Of a stretch of 64,000 nt of DNA, positions 16,827 to 25,784 are shown piece after piece. The position numbers were made by a program, and so were the translations under genes. Position 1 is the first letter of the stretch. Every line of letters starts with the position of its first letter. The DNA is from UBA10649 sp963700745 (GTDB lineage Bacteria; Actinomycetota; Actinomycetes; S36-B12), in NCBI GenBank assembly GCA_963700745.1, contig CAVOYT010000002.1, forward strand, positions 62,001 to 126,000, in the 5' to 3' direction. The notes beneath the pieces are model-generated. The model did no database searches. It was not told the origin of the DNA and was given only the letters and a program-made list of their open reading frames with translations.

Positions 16827-17993
16827 GTGTCGACTGATCTGACCCCCACTCCCGAGCACAAGTTCACCTTCGGGCTGTGGACCATCGGCAATCGTGGGCG
16901 TGACCCGTTCGGGGAAGCAGTCCGGCCGAAGATCGAGTTCGTTGACATGCTCAAGGGCCTGGCCGACATCGGCGTCTATGGCGTCAGCTTCCACGACGAC
17001 GACCTGATGACGTTCGGGGCACCCGAGTCGCAGCGTCGCGCCGAGCTCGACCTGTTCAAGAAGACGCTGGACGAGACCGGTCTGGTGTGCGCCATGGCCA
17101 CCACCAACCTCTTCTACCACCCGGTCTTCAAGGACGGCGCGTTCACGTCGAACGACCCCCAGATCCGTCGTTACGCCATCCAGAAGACGATGCGCAACAT
17201 CGACGTGGCCGCGGAGCTCGGAGCGCCCACCTACGTGTTCTGGGGCGGCCGCGAGGGCGTCGAGTCAGCGGCATCCAAGGACACGCGTGACGCGCTGTCC
17301 CGCTACGCCGAGGCACTCGACTTCCTGGCGAGCTACGTCAAGGACAAGAGCTACGACATCCGCTTCGCGATCGAACCGAAGCCGAACGAGCCGCGCGGTG
17401 ACATCTTCCTGCCGACCGTCGGGCACGCCCTTGCCTTCATCTCGCGCCTCGATCACCACGAGATGGTCGGCGTCAATCCCGAGGTCGCGCACGAGACGAT
17501 GTCGGGCCTGAGCTTCTACCAGGGCGTCGCGCAGGCGCTGTGGCAGGAGAAGCTGTTCCACATCGACCTCAACGATCAGCGGATCGGTCGATTCGACCAG
17601 GACTTCCGGTTCGGCTCCGAGGGCATCAAGGACCACTTCTTCCTCGTGCGCCTGCTGGAGAACAGCGGCTACTCGGGCGTCAAGCACTTCGATGCCCATG
17701 CCTACCGCACCGAGGATGTCGACGGCGTGTGGGATTTCGCGCGTGGCTGCATCCGCAACTACCTCGCGCTCGCGGCCAAGGCCCGCGAGTTCGACCAAGA
17801 TCCCCGCGTGGCGAAGGCGATGGCGTACTCAGGCGTCGCCCAGCTCGCGGAACCGACCGTAGGTCCGTACTCATCGGAAACCGCGGCCGAACTCAAGGAC
17901 GAGACCTTCGACCTCGATGCCCTCGCACAACGGGGATTCGGGAACGAGGCCCTCGACCAGCTCGTCGTCGATCACATCCTGGGGATCGCCTGA
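16827..17993 (+). CDS. xylA: Xylose isomerase, Streptomyces type
   Basis: Converts D-xylose to D-xylulose; cytoplasmic TIM barrel with two divalent metals. 388 residues, the length of the short class I enzymes of actinobacteria. Catalytic residues visible: SFHDDDL (His and Asp of the ring-opening dyad), AIEPKPNEPRGD (metal Glu and Lys), NPEVAHETMSGL (metal Glu/His), HIDLNDQRIGRFDQD (metal Asps) and KHFDAHAYRTED. GTG start with CGAGGAG 8 bases upstream. Intact. Followed after 73 bases by xylF. Confidence 0.97.
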   Translation: MSTDLTPTPEHKFTFGLWTIGNRGRDPFGEAVRPKIEFVDMLKGLADIGVYGVSFHDDDLMTFGAPESQRRAELDLFKKTLDETGLVCAMATTNLFYHPVFKDGAFTSNDPQIRRYAIQKTMRNIDVAAELGAPTYVFWGGREGVESAASKDTRDALSRYAEALDFLASYVKDKSYDIRFAIEPKPNEPRGDIFLPTVGHALAFISRLDHHEMVGVNPEVAHETMSGLSFYQGVAQALWQEKLFHIDLNDQRIGRFDQDFRFGSEGIKDHFFLVRLLENSGYSGVKHFDAHAYRTEDVDGVWDFARGCIRNYLALAAKAREFDQDPRVAKAMAYSGVAQLAEPTVGPYSSETAAELKDETFDLDALAQRGFGNEALDQLVVDHILGIA

Positions 17994-18066
17994 CTCCCAG
18001 GCCCGACAGCACCACCTCACCTCTATGAACATCGCAGGTCCTCCTGCGGGGAAGGGACAGCACCGC

Positions 18067-19230
18067 ATGTCCAAGAAAATCTACGGAGCAGTAGCCGGCC
18101 TCGCGGCCGCCTCGCTGCTCGTGGCCGCCTGTGGCGGCAGCAGCTCCACCAGTGAGACCTCCAGCGCGGCCCCGGCCGAGTCGGCAGCGGCTTCATCGGC
18201 CGCCGCTTCGGAAATGGCCTCAGAGGCTGCGATGGCTGGCGGCAAGGCCTGCGTCATCCTCCCCGACGCCGCTTCGTCGGCTCGCTGGGAGACCGCGGAC
18301 CGTCCGTTCCTCGAGGAAGCCTTCACCGCGGCTGGCGTCGAGTACGACATCCAGAACGCCAATGGTGACAAGGCCAAGTTCGCGACGATCGCTGAGGGCA
18401 TGCTCGCCAGCGGCTGTGGCGTCCTTGCCATCGTCAACCTCGACAGCGAGACCGGCTCGGCAGTGATCGCCAAGGCGACCGCAGCCGGCGTGCCCGTCAT
18501 CGACTACGACCGCCTCACCCTCGGCGGCGGCGCCCAGTTCTACGTGTCCTTCGACAACGTGGCCGTGGGCACCACCATCGGCGAGGGCCTGGTCAAGTGC
18601 CTGAACGATGCTGGCATCACCGAGGGTCCCGTTGCGTACCTCAACGGCTCCCCGACCGACAACAACGCCACCCTGTTCAAGGAGGGCTACTCCACGGCCA
18701 TCGAGGCTGCCGGCTTCACGCCGACCGCTGACCAGTCCGTTCCGGACTGGGACAACACGAAGGCCGGCACGATCTTCGAGCAGATGTACACCGAGGCGAA
18801 TGGTGACTTCGTGGGCGTTGCGTCTGCGAACGACGGCCTTGGCGGCGCTGTGATCGCGGTCCTCGACCGCAACGGCCAGGCTGGCAAGATCTTCGTCACC
18901 GGCCAGGACGCCACCGACGAGGGACTGCAGCGCGTGCTGCTCGGCACCCAGTGCATGACGGTCTACAAGGCGGTCAAGCAGGAGGCCCAGGCGGCTGCCG
19001 ATCTCGCAGTTGCCCTGCTCAGTGGCGATCAGGCTGCGGCCGACGCCCTCGCCACCGGCACCACCGCCGACAGCGAGTCGGGTGCGGACGTTCCCAGCGT
19101 GCTGCTCGTGCCTCAGGCCATCTACCCCGAGAACGTGAAGGACGTCATCGCTGACGGCTTCACCACCGCGGACAAGGTGTGCACGACGGAAGAGCTCCAG
19201 GCTGCGTGTGCGGAGTTCGGCGTTCAGTAA
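18067..19230 (+). CDS. xylF: Xylose ABC transporter, substrate-binding lipoprotein
   Basis: 387 residues. Lipoprotein signal with lipobox LVAACGG (lipidated Cys at about residue 21), then a low-complexity Ser/Ala/Glu/Met linker to about residue 58, then a periplasmic-binding-protein type 1 domain of the sugar (RbsB/XylF) family: CVILPDAASSARWE, AIVNLDSETGSA, PVIDYDRLTLGG, AYLNGSPTDNNATLF, SANDGLGGAVIAVLD and VTGQDATDEGLQ. ATG 18067 preferred; the earlier open frame overlaps xylA. A terminator-like hairpin follows, which would leave xylF expressed above the ATPase and permease. Confidence 0.95.
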   Translation: MSKKIYGAVAGLAAASLLVAACGGSSSTSETSSAAPAESAAASSAAASEMASEAAMAGGKACVILPDAASSARWETADRPFLEEAFTAAGVEYDIQNANGDKAKFATIAEGMLASGCGVLAIVNLDSETGSAVIAKATAAGVPVIDYDRLTLGGGAQFYVSFDNVAVGTTIGEGLVKCLNDAGITEGPVAYLNGSPTDNNATLFKEGYSTAIEAAGFTPTADQSVPDWDNTKAGTIFEQMYTEANGDFVGVASANDGLGGAVIAVLDRNGQAGKIFVTGQDATDEGLQRVLLGTQCMTVYKAVKQEAQAAADLAVALLSGDQAAADALATGTTADSESGADVPSVLLVPQAIYPENVKDVIADGFTTADKVCTTEELQAACAEFGVQ

Positions 19231-19265
19231 GCCCCTGATCCGGCCCTGAGCCGGACGGCACGAAA

Positions 19266-19300
19266 CGGTGGGGGCGGGTGCACAGCATCCGCCCCCACCG
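19266..19300 (+). terminator. Hairpin between xylF and xylG (attenuating terminator)
   Basis: Perfect 12-bp GC stem, arms 19266-19277 and 19289-19300, loop of 11, followed by CTTTC. It sits 35 bases after xylF and 64 before xylG. Such partial terminators are common after binding-protein genes in ABC operons. Confidence 0.75.
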
Positions 19301-19363
19301 CTTTCCCGAAACTGATCTGGCAAAACCCACGTCCGTGCCCACCCGTGATGACAAGGTGACGTC

Positions 19364-20152
19364 ATGACCACAGACACCCCCCTGCTCCAACTCAAAGGCA
19401 TCAACAAGAGCTTCGGCCCGGTGCATGTCCTGCGCAACGTCGACCTGAGCGTCTACGCGGGGCAGGTCACTGCCCTAGTCGGTGACAACGGCGCCGGCAA
19501 GAGCACGCTGATCAAGGGCGTGGCGGGGATCTACCCGTTCGACTCCGGCGAGTACCTGTTCGAGGGGCAGCCGACCAAGGTCCACGATCCGAAGGACTCG
19601 AATGCGCTCGGCATCGAGATCGTCTACCAGGACCTCGCCCTGTGCGACAACCTCGACGTCGTGCACAACATGTTCCTTGGTCGCGAGGAGACGAAGTCGG
19701 CCGTGCTGGACGAGATCGGCATGGAGAAGCGGGCGACCGAGACCCTCAAGGGCCTCTCGGTGCGGACCTTGAAGTCGGTGCGCCAGCAGGTCGCCAGCCT
19801 GTCCGGCGGGCAGCGCCAGACGGTGGCCATCGCCCGAGCGGTGCTGTGGAACTCCAAGCTGGTCATCCTCGACGAACCGACCGCCGCGCTGGGCGTCGCC
19901 CAGACCGAGCAGGTCCTCAACCTGGTCCGGCGCCTGGCCGATGCCGGCCTGGGCGTCGTGCTCATCTCGCACAACATGATCGACGTCATGCGCGTCGCCG
20001 ACAACGTGGCCTGCCTGTACCTCGGCGAGATGGCCGCGCAGGTGTCCGCCAAGGACGTCAACCACAGCAGCATCGTCGAACTGATAACTACCGGTCGATC
20101 CGGGGACATGGGCTTGCAAGCCGACGATTCGGAAATGGGAGGTGCGGCGTGA
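19364..20152 (+). CDS. xylG: Xylose ABC transporter, ATP-binding protein (single domain)
   Basis: 262 residues, so one ABC domain rather than the duplicated form of E. coli XylG. Walker A GDNGAGKSTL, Q-loop VYQDLALCDN, signature LSGGQRQTVAIAR, Walker B LVILDEPTAALGV, H-loop LISHNM. Closest in style to the FrcA/XylG single-domain proteins that pair with XylFH. Its TGA overlaps the GTG of xylH, so the two are translationally coupled. Confidence 0.94.
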   Translation: MTTDTPLLQLKGINKSFGPVHVLRNVDLSVYAGQVTALVGDNGAGKSTLIKGVAGIYPFDSGEYLFEGQPTKVHDPKDSNALGIEIVYQDLALCDNLDVVHNMFLGREETKSAVLDEIGMEKRATETLKGLSVRTLKSVRQQVASLSGGQRQTVAIARAVLWNSKLVILDEPTAALGVAQTEQVLNLVRRLADAGLGVVLISHNMIDVMRVADNVACLYLGEMAAQVSAKDVNHSSIVELITTGRSGDMGLQADDSEMGGAA

Positions 20153-21450
20153 GCACGGTGCAGCAGCCGACCGATGTCGACATCCCCGAGGCGGGCGACA
20201 CCGGAGGCATCCCGCAGGCGATAAGCGACTACTTCACCCGCGTGCGGGGCGGCGACGTCGGGTCCCTTCCCGCGGTCCTGGGCCTGATCGTCCTGTTCGC
20301 CTTCTTCAGCTTCATGAAGCCGGACACCTTCTTCTCGGCCTTCAACTTCGCGAACCTCCTGAACCAGGGCACCGCCATCATCGTGCTGGCGATGGGACTG
20401 GTGTTCGTCCTGCTCCTGGGAGAGATCGACCTGTCCGCCGGGTTCACGGCCGGCACGGCCGCCGCCGTCCTGGCCGTCGCGCTGTCCTCCTGGGGACTGG
20501 CATGGCCACTGGCGTTGATGGTCGGATTGCTCACCGGCACCGTCATCGGCCTGATGATCGGCCTGCTCGTGGCCCGGCTCGGCATCCCCTCCTTCGTCGT
20601 CACGCTCGCGATGTTCCTCGCCCTGCAGGGCGTCATGCTGCTGATCATCAGCGAGGGCGGCACCATCCGCCTGCGCAGCGACGTGCTCGTCGCGATCATG
20701 AACCAGAACATGCCCATCTGGGCCGGCTGGGTCCTGTGGGCCATCGTCATCGGCGGCTACGCCTACGTCGGCTGGCGCGCCATCGCCGGACGCCGCAAGG
20801 CAGGGCTCCAGTCGACGGCCACCTCCGTGTTCGCCGCCAAGGTTCTCGTCCTCGCCGTGCTCCTCGGTGCGGCGGTGTTCCTGCTCAACCAGCAGCGTCA
20901 GATCCTCCGGCCCGGCAAGGAATCCTGCCCGATGGACGGCACCGGGCAGCTTGGCTGCATCCCGGTCATCGAGGGCGTCCCCTGGGCCGTGCTGGTCGTC
21001 CTCGTCCTGCTGGTCGGACTCACCTTCGTGCTGTCACGCACCTCCTTCGGGCGCCACATCTACGCTACCGGCGGCAACGCCGAGGCCGCCCGCCGCGCCG
21101 GCATCAGCGTTCAGGGCATCAAGATCGCCTGCTTCATGATCTGTTCGACCCTGGCCGCCGTGGGCGGTGTCCTCATCGCCTCACGCGACAACTCTGTCTC
21201 CCCGACCACCGGTGGCGCCCAGACACTGCTGTTCGCGGTCGGCGCCGCCGTCATCGGCGGTACCAGCCTGTTCGGCGGCAAGGGCCGGGTCATGGACGCC
21301 GTCATCGGCGGCCTGGTGATCGCCGTCATCGCGAACGGCCTGCCGCTGATCACCCAGCAGTCCGGCATCCAGTTCGTCGTCACCGGCCTCGTGCTCCTCG
21401 TCGCGGCCAGCGTCGACGCCATCTCGCGCAAGCGGGCAACGCCCTCATAG
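20149..21450 (+). CDS. xylH: Xylose ABC transporter, permease
   Basis: 433 residues from GTG 20149, overlapping the xylG stop. About ten transmembrane helices, with the branched-chain/sugar permease (BPD_transp_2) pattern: LAMGLVFVLLLGEIDLSAGF, LVARLGIPSFVVTLA, and the coupling region GRHIYATGGNAEAARRAGI near residue 300. A middle segment with NQQRQILRPGKESCPMDGTG is an extracytoplasmic loop typical of the larger XylH proteins. Intact. The ROK regulator follows after 22 bases. Confidence 0.94.
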   Translation: MSTVQQPTDVDIPEAGDTGGIPQAISDYFTRVRGGDVGSLPAVLGLIVLFAFFSFMKPDTFFSAFNFANLLNQGTAIIVLAMGLVFVLLLGEIDLSAGFTAGTAAAVLAVALSSWGLAWPLALMVGLLTGTVIGLMIGLLVARLGIPSFVVTLAMFLALQGVMLLIISEGGTIRLRSDVLVAIMNQNMPIWAGWVLWAIVIGGYAYVGWRAIAGRRKAGLQSTATSVFAAKVLVLAVLLGAAVFLLNQQRQILRPGKESCPMDGTGQLGCIPVIEGVPWAVLVVLVLLVGLTFVLSRTSFGRHIYATGGNAEAARRAGISVQGIKIACFMICSTLAAVGGVLIASRDNSVSPTTGGAQTLLFAVGAAVIGGTSLFGGKGRVMDAVIGGLVIAVIANGLPLITQQSGIQFVVTGLVLLVAASVDAISRKRATPS

Positions 21451-21472
21451 GAACGGATTGGTCGACAGGCCC

Positions 21473-22691
21473 ATGGCCCATCGCACCGCAGCGACGCAGG
21501 ACGACCTTCGGCGGCACAACCGTGCCCGCTTGCTCCGCCGTTTGCACGAGCACGGCGCGGAGAGCCGATCGGACCTGGTCGCGTTCAGCGGTCTCAACCG
21601 CAGCACGGTCGGTGTCCTCGTGTCGGAGCTCGCCGACGTCGGGCTCGTCACGGAGGTCGCTGGCTCCGCCGGCCAGGTCGGCCGCCCGTCGTTGATGGTC
21701 CAGCCCGCTGCGGAGTCGGCGGTCGTCGTCGCGTTCGACCTCCGGGTCGAGCGGACGGTTGTCGCCCTCGTCGGGCTCGGCGGCGAGGTCCTGGTGCGCA
21801 AGGAGCAGCGGCACCGGCGTACGAGCTACACGGCCCGGTCGGCGGCGAGGAACGTCGCGGTTCTCATCGACCAGGTCCTCCGGCGCGCGCCCAAGGACGC
21901 GGTGTGGGTCGGCGTGGGCATCGGCGTCCCGGGCGTCGTGGAGCATGCGGACGGCCGGGTACGCCTGGCCCCCAACCTCGGTTGGTCGGATGTGCCGTTC
22001 GGGGACATGGTCCGGGAGGCGATCGTCGCCCGGTACGGCTTCACCCCCTCCGTGTTCGTCAGCAACGACGCCGATCTCGGCGCGGTCGCGGAGCACGTGC
22101 GGGGGGTCGGCGCCGACAATCGGAACCTCATCTACGTCTCCGGTGAGGTGGGCATCGGTGGTGGCGTGATCATCGATGGGCGTGAGATGGCCGGCGCGGG
22201 TGGTTACGGGGGCGAGGTCGGCCACATGGTGGTCAACCCCACCGGCGAGATGTGCCGCTGTGGTGCTCAGGGCTGCTGGGAGACGGAGATCGGCCGGGAC
22301 GCGATTCTGAGAGGGGCCGGTCTCGGTGGCGACCGGCTGGAGGTGGTGGACGTGATAGCCGCCGCGGCGACCGGCAACCGGAAGGCGGCCGCGGCGATCG
22401 ATCGCGCCGGCGAGTGGTTGGGCCTCGGGCTGGCGAACCTGGTCAACCTCTTCAACCCCGAGGTCATCGTGCTCGGAGGACATCTACGGCTGATCTTCCC
22501 GCTGGTCAGCGGCACCGTGTACCGCCGGATCCACTACGCCCTGCCGGCCACCCGGGAGCAGGTGCGGGTCGAGGTCCCGTCGCTCAACGGCGACAGTACG
22601 CTCCTCGGTGCGGCGGAGACCGCCTTCGAGGACCTGCTCGGCGACCCCATCGACGTGCTTGGCCGCCTCACATCACGCCGTCGCATCCTGA
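21473..22691 (+). CDS. ROK-family transcriptional regulator (XylR-like), 3' end uncertain
   Basis: N-terminal winged helix (RRHNRARLLRRLHEHGAESRSDL with a recognition helix GLNRSTVGVLVSELAD), then the ROK sugar-kinase-like domain: GVGIGVPGVV, NDADLGAVAEH, VSGEVGIGGGVIIDG, GGEVGHMVV and the zinc motif CRCGAQGCWETE. Location at the end of the xyl operon makes it the likely xylose-responsive repressor. The frame does not stop until 22960, overlapping the epimerase by 265 bases with non-ROK sequence. A TGA at 22689-22691 in the neighbouring frame is probably the true end, which implies one base error near 22650. Start: ATG 21473, or TTG 21458. Confidence 0.88.
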
Positions 22692-22695
22692 CGTT

Positions 22696-23565
22696 GTGGA
22701 GAGCTTGTCCGTCGGCGACGTCGTCCTTGACATCGACCTTGCGCTGGGAGCGCGTGCCACCGCGTGGACGGTCGGCGACCTGTCCCTCCTCGGTCACCGC
22801 AGCGACGACCCGGTTGAACATGGCATGTACCCGATGGCGCCCTGGGCCGGACGCCTGCGGGGCAACGGCCTGGAGTGGGCCGGGCAGCGCTACGACCTGC
22901 CGGAGACGTACCCGCCGTGGGCCCTGCACGGGACCACCCTTCGGCAGCCGGCCACGGTGATCGACATCCGCAGCGATGCTGAATCGGCGCGGCTGGTGGC
23001 CCGAATCGAGGACCATCCGGGATGGCCGTGGCCGATGGCGATCGATGTCGGATGGGAGCTCCGGGCACACGCGCTCACGACGACGATCACGGTCCATGCC
23101 CTGGTCGAGCCGTTCCCGGCGGTCGTGGGGTGGCATCCGTGGTTCCGGCGGCGCCTGGATCGCGGGGAGCCGATGGAGTGGTCGGTGGACGCCACCGGCC
23201 AGCTCGAGAGAGGCGAGGATCACCTGCCCACGGGGCGGATGCTGGCGTTCGACGCAGCCGCCGGCCCGTTCGACGATGCGTTCGAGGTCCCGGACGGGCG
23301 CGCGTCGGCGGTCTGGCCGGGGGCGCTCGCCCTGGATGTCGAGTCCGATGGCGGGTGGTACGTCATCTACGACGAGCTGAGTGCCTTCGTGTGCCTCGAG
23401 CCGCAGAGCGGGCCGCCAGACGGGCTCAGCGGCGCCGCGCACGAAGGGGCGAGCGCAACACACGAAGGGGCGAGCGCCGGTGCGAAGGGCTGGGCTCCCG
23501 CGATCGCGGCCCCGGGCCGTCCGCACAGGCTGACGACGACCTGGACGATGCGCCCCCTCCGCTGA
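22696..23565 (+). CDS. Aldose 1-epimerase family protein
   Basis: 289 residues from GTG 22696, a few bases past the inferred ROK stop. Galactose-mutarotase-like beta sandwich: YPMAPWAGRLRGN, the conserved catalytic His region PPWALHGTTLR, VVGWHPWFRR and a C-terminal VCLEPQSGPPDGL with the catalytic Glu. Interconverts sugar anomers, here plausibly xylose or glucose taken up by XylFGH. A tandem repeat HEGASA(T) near residues 250-262 expands a loop. Ends at a large hairpin that it shares with the convergent oxidoreductase. Confidence 0.86.
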   Translation: MESLSVGDVVLDIDLALGARATAWTVGDLSLLGHRSDDPVEHGMYPMAPWAGRLRGNGLEWAGQRYDLPETYPPWALHGTTLRQPATVIDIRSDAESARLVARIEDHPGWPWPMAIDVGWELRAHALTTTITVHALVEPFPAVVGWHPWFRRRLDRGEPMEWSVDATGQLERGEDHLPTGRMLAFDAAAGPFDDAFEVPDGRASAVWPGALALDVESDGGWYVIYDELSAFVCLEPQSGPPDGLSGAAHEGASATHEGASAGAKGWAPAIAAPGRPHRLTTTWTMRPLR

Positions 23566-23573
23566 TCCCCCTT

Positions 23574-23637
23574 CGTTGAGTGGCCCGTCGTGGCGAGGTC
23601 CGGGGGGCCAAACCCCGCCACGACGGGCCACTCAACG
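23574..23637. repeat. Dispersed inverted repeat, copy 1 (bidirectional terminator)
   Basis: Perfect 22-bp arms at 23574-23595 and 23616-23637 around a 20-base loop, between two convergent genes; the right arm contains the stop codon of the Gfo/Idh gene. A second copy with the same arm sequence (two left-arm differences) is at 43044-43107, also between convergent genes. The shared core includes GAGTGGCCCGT and ACGGGCCACTCAACG. This looks like a dispersed REP/terminator family. Confidence 0.8.
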
Positions 23638-24766
23638 AGGTGGGGCGGGGGTATGCGCGGGGGCGTGACCGGCGGTGTGACCGGCGGGGGGATCAAGCAC
23701 GACGACCTGTCCGGTGGTGCCCGCCGTCCGGGCGGCATCGAGCACCCGGAGGGTCGCGATCACGTCCGTGACCAGCACCGGGTCGGGCGCCCCGCCCCGG
23801 ACCGCGTCCTCGACGCCCCGGTAGAAGGCGGGCCAGTTCCCGTGCTCGAGCGCGATGCGATGGTCGATCGGCTGGCTCTCGTCGTCGTAGACGCGCAGTA
23901 GCGCCTCGGTGCCGACCGGTTCAGTCCCCCAGTCGACCGCGGACGGGTCCCCACCGTCCCGAAGGGCGGCCTCCTGGGAGTCGGATGCCTCGATCCGCAC
24001 GCCGCCGCGGGTGCCGAGCAGGGTGAACCGCGGTTCGCCGAACGCCCCGATCTGGCTGGCGACCAGCAGGCTGACGGCTCCGGACACATGGGTCAGCAGG
24101 AGGGTGACGTCGTCGTCGGTCGACGTCGTCCGGCCGCACCGTGCGGACCGATGCGGCGACTGACACCACCGGGCCCATCAGCTGCAGCGCCTGGTCGACG
24201 AGGTGCGCGCCGAGGTCGTACAGCATCCCGCCCATGTCCGCGGGGTCCGCGGACCCACGCCACCCCGGCTTCGCCGCAACGCGCATCCGCTCGATGCGTG
24301 ACTCGAACCGGTGGGCCGATCCGATCCGGCCGCTGGCGGCGAGCACCCGGACGGTGAGGAAGTCGCTGTCCCAGCGGCGATTCTGGAACGGGATGAGGTG
24401 GCGATCCTGCGCGGCGGCAAGGTCCGCGAGTTCCTGGGCCGCCGCCGCGTTCGGGGCCAGGGGCTTGTCCAGGACCACGTGCAGGCCGGCCTCGAGGGCG
24501 GCGCGGGCATAGGGCACGTGGGTGACGTTGGCGGTGCTGATGGCGGCCAGGTCATGGCCCGCCGACCAGGCCTGCTCGGGCGTGGAGTAGACGGTGACAC
24601 CGGGATGGTTCGCCCTGGCCTCACCGGCCCGTCCGGGATCGGAGGTCACGATCGCATCGAGCGAGAGGCCCGGGGTGGCGACGATGAGAGGGGCGTGGAA
24701 CACCCGGCCGCCGAGCCCGTATCCAACAAGGACGACGGAGAGGGGACGCTCGTGTGTGGAGGGCAT
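23632..24766 (-). CDS. Gfo/Idh/MocA family oxidoreductase, one frameshift
   Basis: NAD(P)-dependent sugar or cyclitol dehydrogenase family. N-terminal Rossmann fold SVVLVGYGLGGRVFHAPLI, DLAAISTANVTHVPYA, conserved Lys in VVLDKPLAPNAA, FQNRRWDSDF, and the substrate-domain motif DMGGMLYDLGAHLVDQALQL. The frame breaks near 24118 (gtcgac(c)gacgac, an extra C) and resumes with VTLLLTHVSGAVSLLVAS through LEHGNWPAFYRGVEDAV to the stop at 23632. About 378 residues when joined. Substrate unknown; the sugar-utilisation context hints at a sugar. Confidence 0.88.
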
Positions 24767-24829
24767 GCGGAGAGTTAACCAGCCTGAGCCCGCGGTAGGT
24801 TCGACTCGTCCCTGACGAAGGAGGAAGCC

Positions 24830-25567
24830 GTGCCCTACCCCACCCGAGATCTGACCGGGAGCGTTGTCGCCATCACCGGAGCCACTGCCGGCATCGGAGC
24901 GGCGGCGGCTGCTCAACTGGTCGAGGCGGGCGCCAAGGTGGTCCTTGGCGGGCGCCGCGAGCAGCGGCTGGACGAGATCGTGGCCCGCCTGGGTGCCGAC
25001 CGTGCCGTGGGCGTGCAGATGGACGTCCAAGTGCCCGCCGACAACCAGCGACTCGTTGACGCGGCCCTCGCGGCCTTCGGTCGGTTGGACACGATCGTGC
25101 CCAACGCCGGGATCGGCCTGTACGGCGGGATCCTGGACCACAGCGACGCCGAAGTGGCCCGCATGATGCACACCAACTACGACGGAACCGTGTGGGCGAT
25201 CCGTGCCGCGGTGCCGGCGATGCTCGAGACCGCCGGCGGCGGTGACATCGTCATCGTCTCGTCAGTCGCTGGGCTGCGTGGCGGTGGTGACGAGGCCGTC
25301 TACGCGGGCACCAAGTTCGCGCAGGTCGGCCTGGCCGGCGCGCTGGATCGCGAACTGCGTGAGAAGGGCATCCGGGTCACCGCCGTCTGCCCTGCTGGTA
25401 CGGCCACTGAGTTCGCGATCGGGACCGGGCGGGTGGACGATGACCCCCGGTTCGCCGACTGGCTGACGCCGGATGACGTCGCCCACGCCATCACGACGGT
25501 GCTCCAGCAGCCCCGATCCGTCCGCACGACCCTGTGGGCCATGTGGGGGATGGGTCAGCAGGCGTAG
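24830..25567 (+). CDS. Short-chain dehydrogenase/reductase
   Basis: 245 residues, classical SDR: cofactor loop TGATAGIGAAAA, NAG motif VPNAGIGLYGG, catalytic Ser in VSSVAGLRGG, and YAGTKFAQ with the Tyr-x-x-x-Lys pair. The residue after the second beta strand (GGRREQR) suggests NADP(H) preference. Most like the YdfG/serine-dehydrogenase-type group; substrate not assignable. GTG start at 24830 with GAAGGAGG 5 bases upstream. Intact. Divergent from the Gfo/Idh gene (63-base gap). Confidence 0.9.
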   Translation: MPYPTRDLTGSVVAITGATAGIGAAAAAQLVEAGAKVVLGGRREQRLDEIVARLGADRAVGVQMDVQVPADNQRLVDAALAAFGRLDTIVPNAGIGLYGGILDHSDAEVARMMHTNYDGTVWAIRAAVPAMLETAGGGDIVIVSSVAGLRGGGDEAVYAGTKFAQVGLAGALDRELREKGIRVTAVCPAGTATEFAIGTGRVDDDPRFADWLTPDDVAHAITTVLQQPRSVRTTLWAMWGMGQQA

Positions 25568-25639
25568 CAGGCCGGGCGGAGGGCGACGGCCAGGCCTAGC
25601 GGGCCGGCTGGGGCTGACAGCACCGCCCAGATGATGCAC

Positions 25640-25735
25640 AATGGAGGTGTCGTCCCACCCCGGACGGCGTGGTCCCTGTCTCTGACAGGACCCGAGGACC
25701 CGCGCGACAGCCCCCCAGCCGCGCGGGTCTTCCTC
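25640..25735 (+). ncRNA. Two-hairpin element ending in a terminator, candidate small RNA or leader
   Basis: In the 217-base gap between the SDR and the L,D-transpeptidase. First hairpin: GGTCC-CTGTC-tct-GACAG-GACC around 25671-25694. Second: a 10-bp stem with arms 25697-25706 and 25720-25729, then TTCCTCTGTTC, which reads as an intrinsic terminator. It may be only the SDR terminator, but the tandem arrangement and an ATG ATG CACAATGG AGG stretch before it could also be an independent short transcript. No known RNA family recognised. Confidence 0.35.
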
Positions 25736-25784
25736 TGTTCGGAGCCGAATTCAGGCGGGGTGCGCCGCCCGGTGGGCGGGGACG

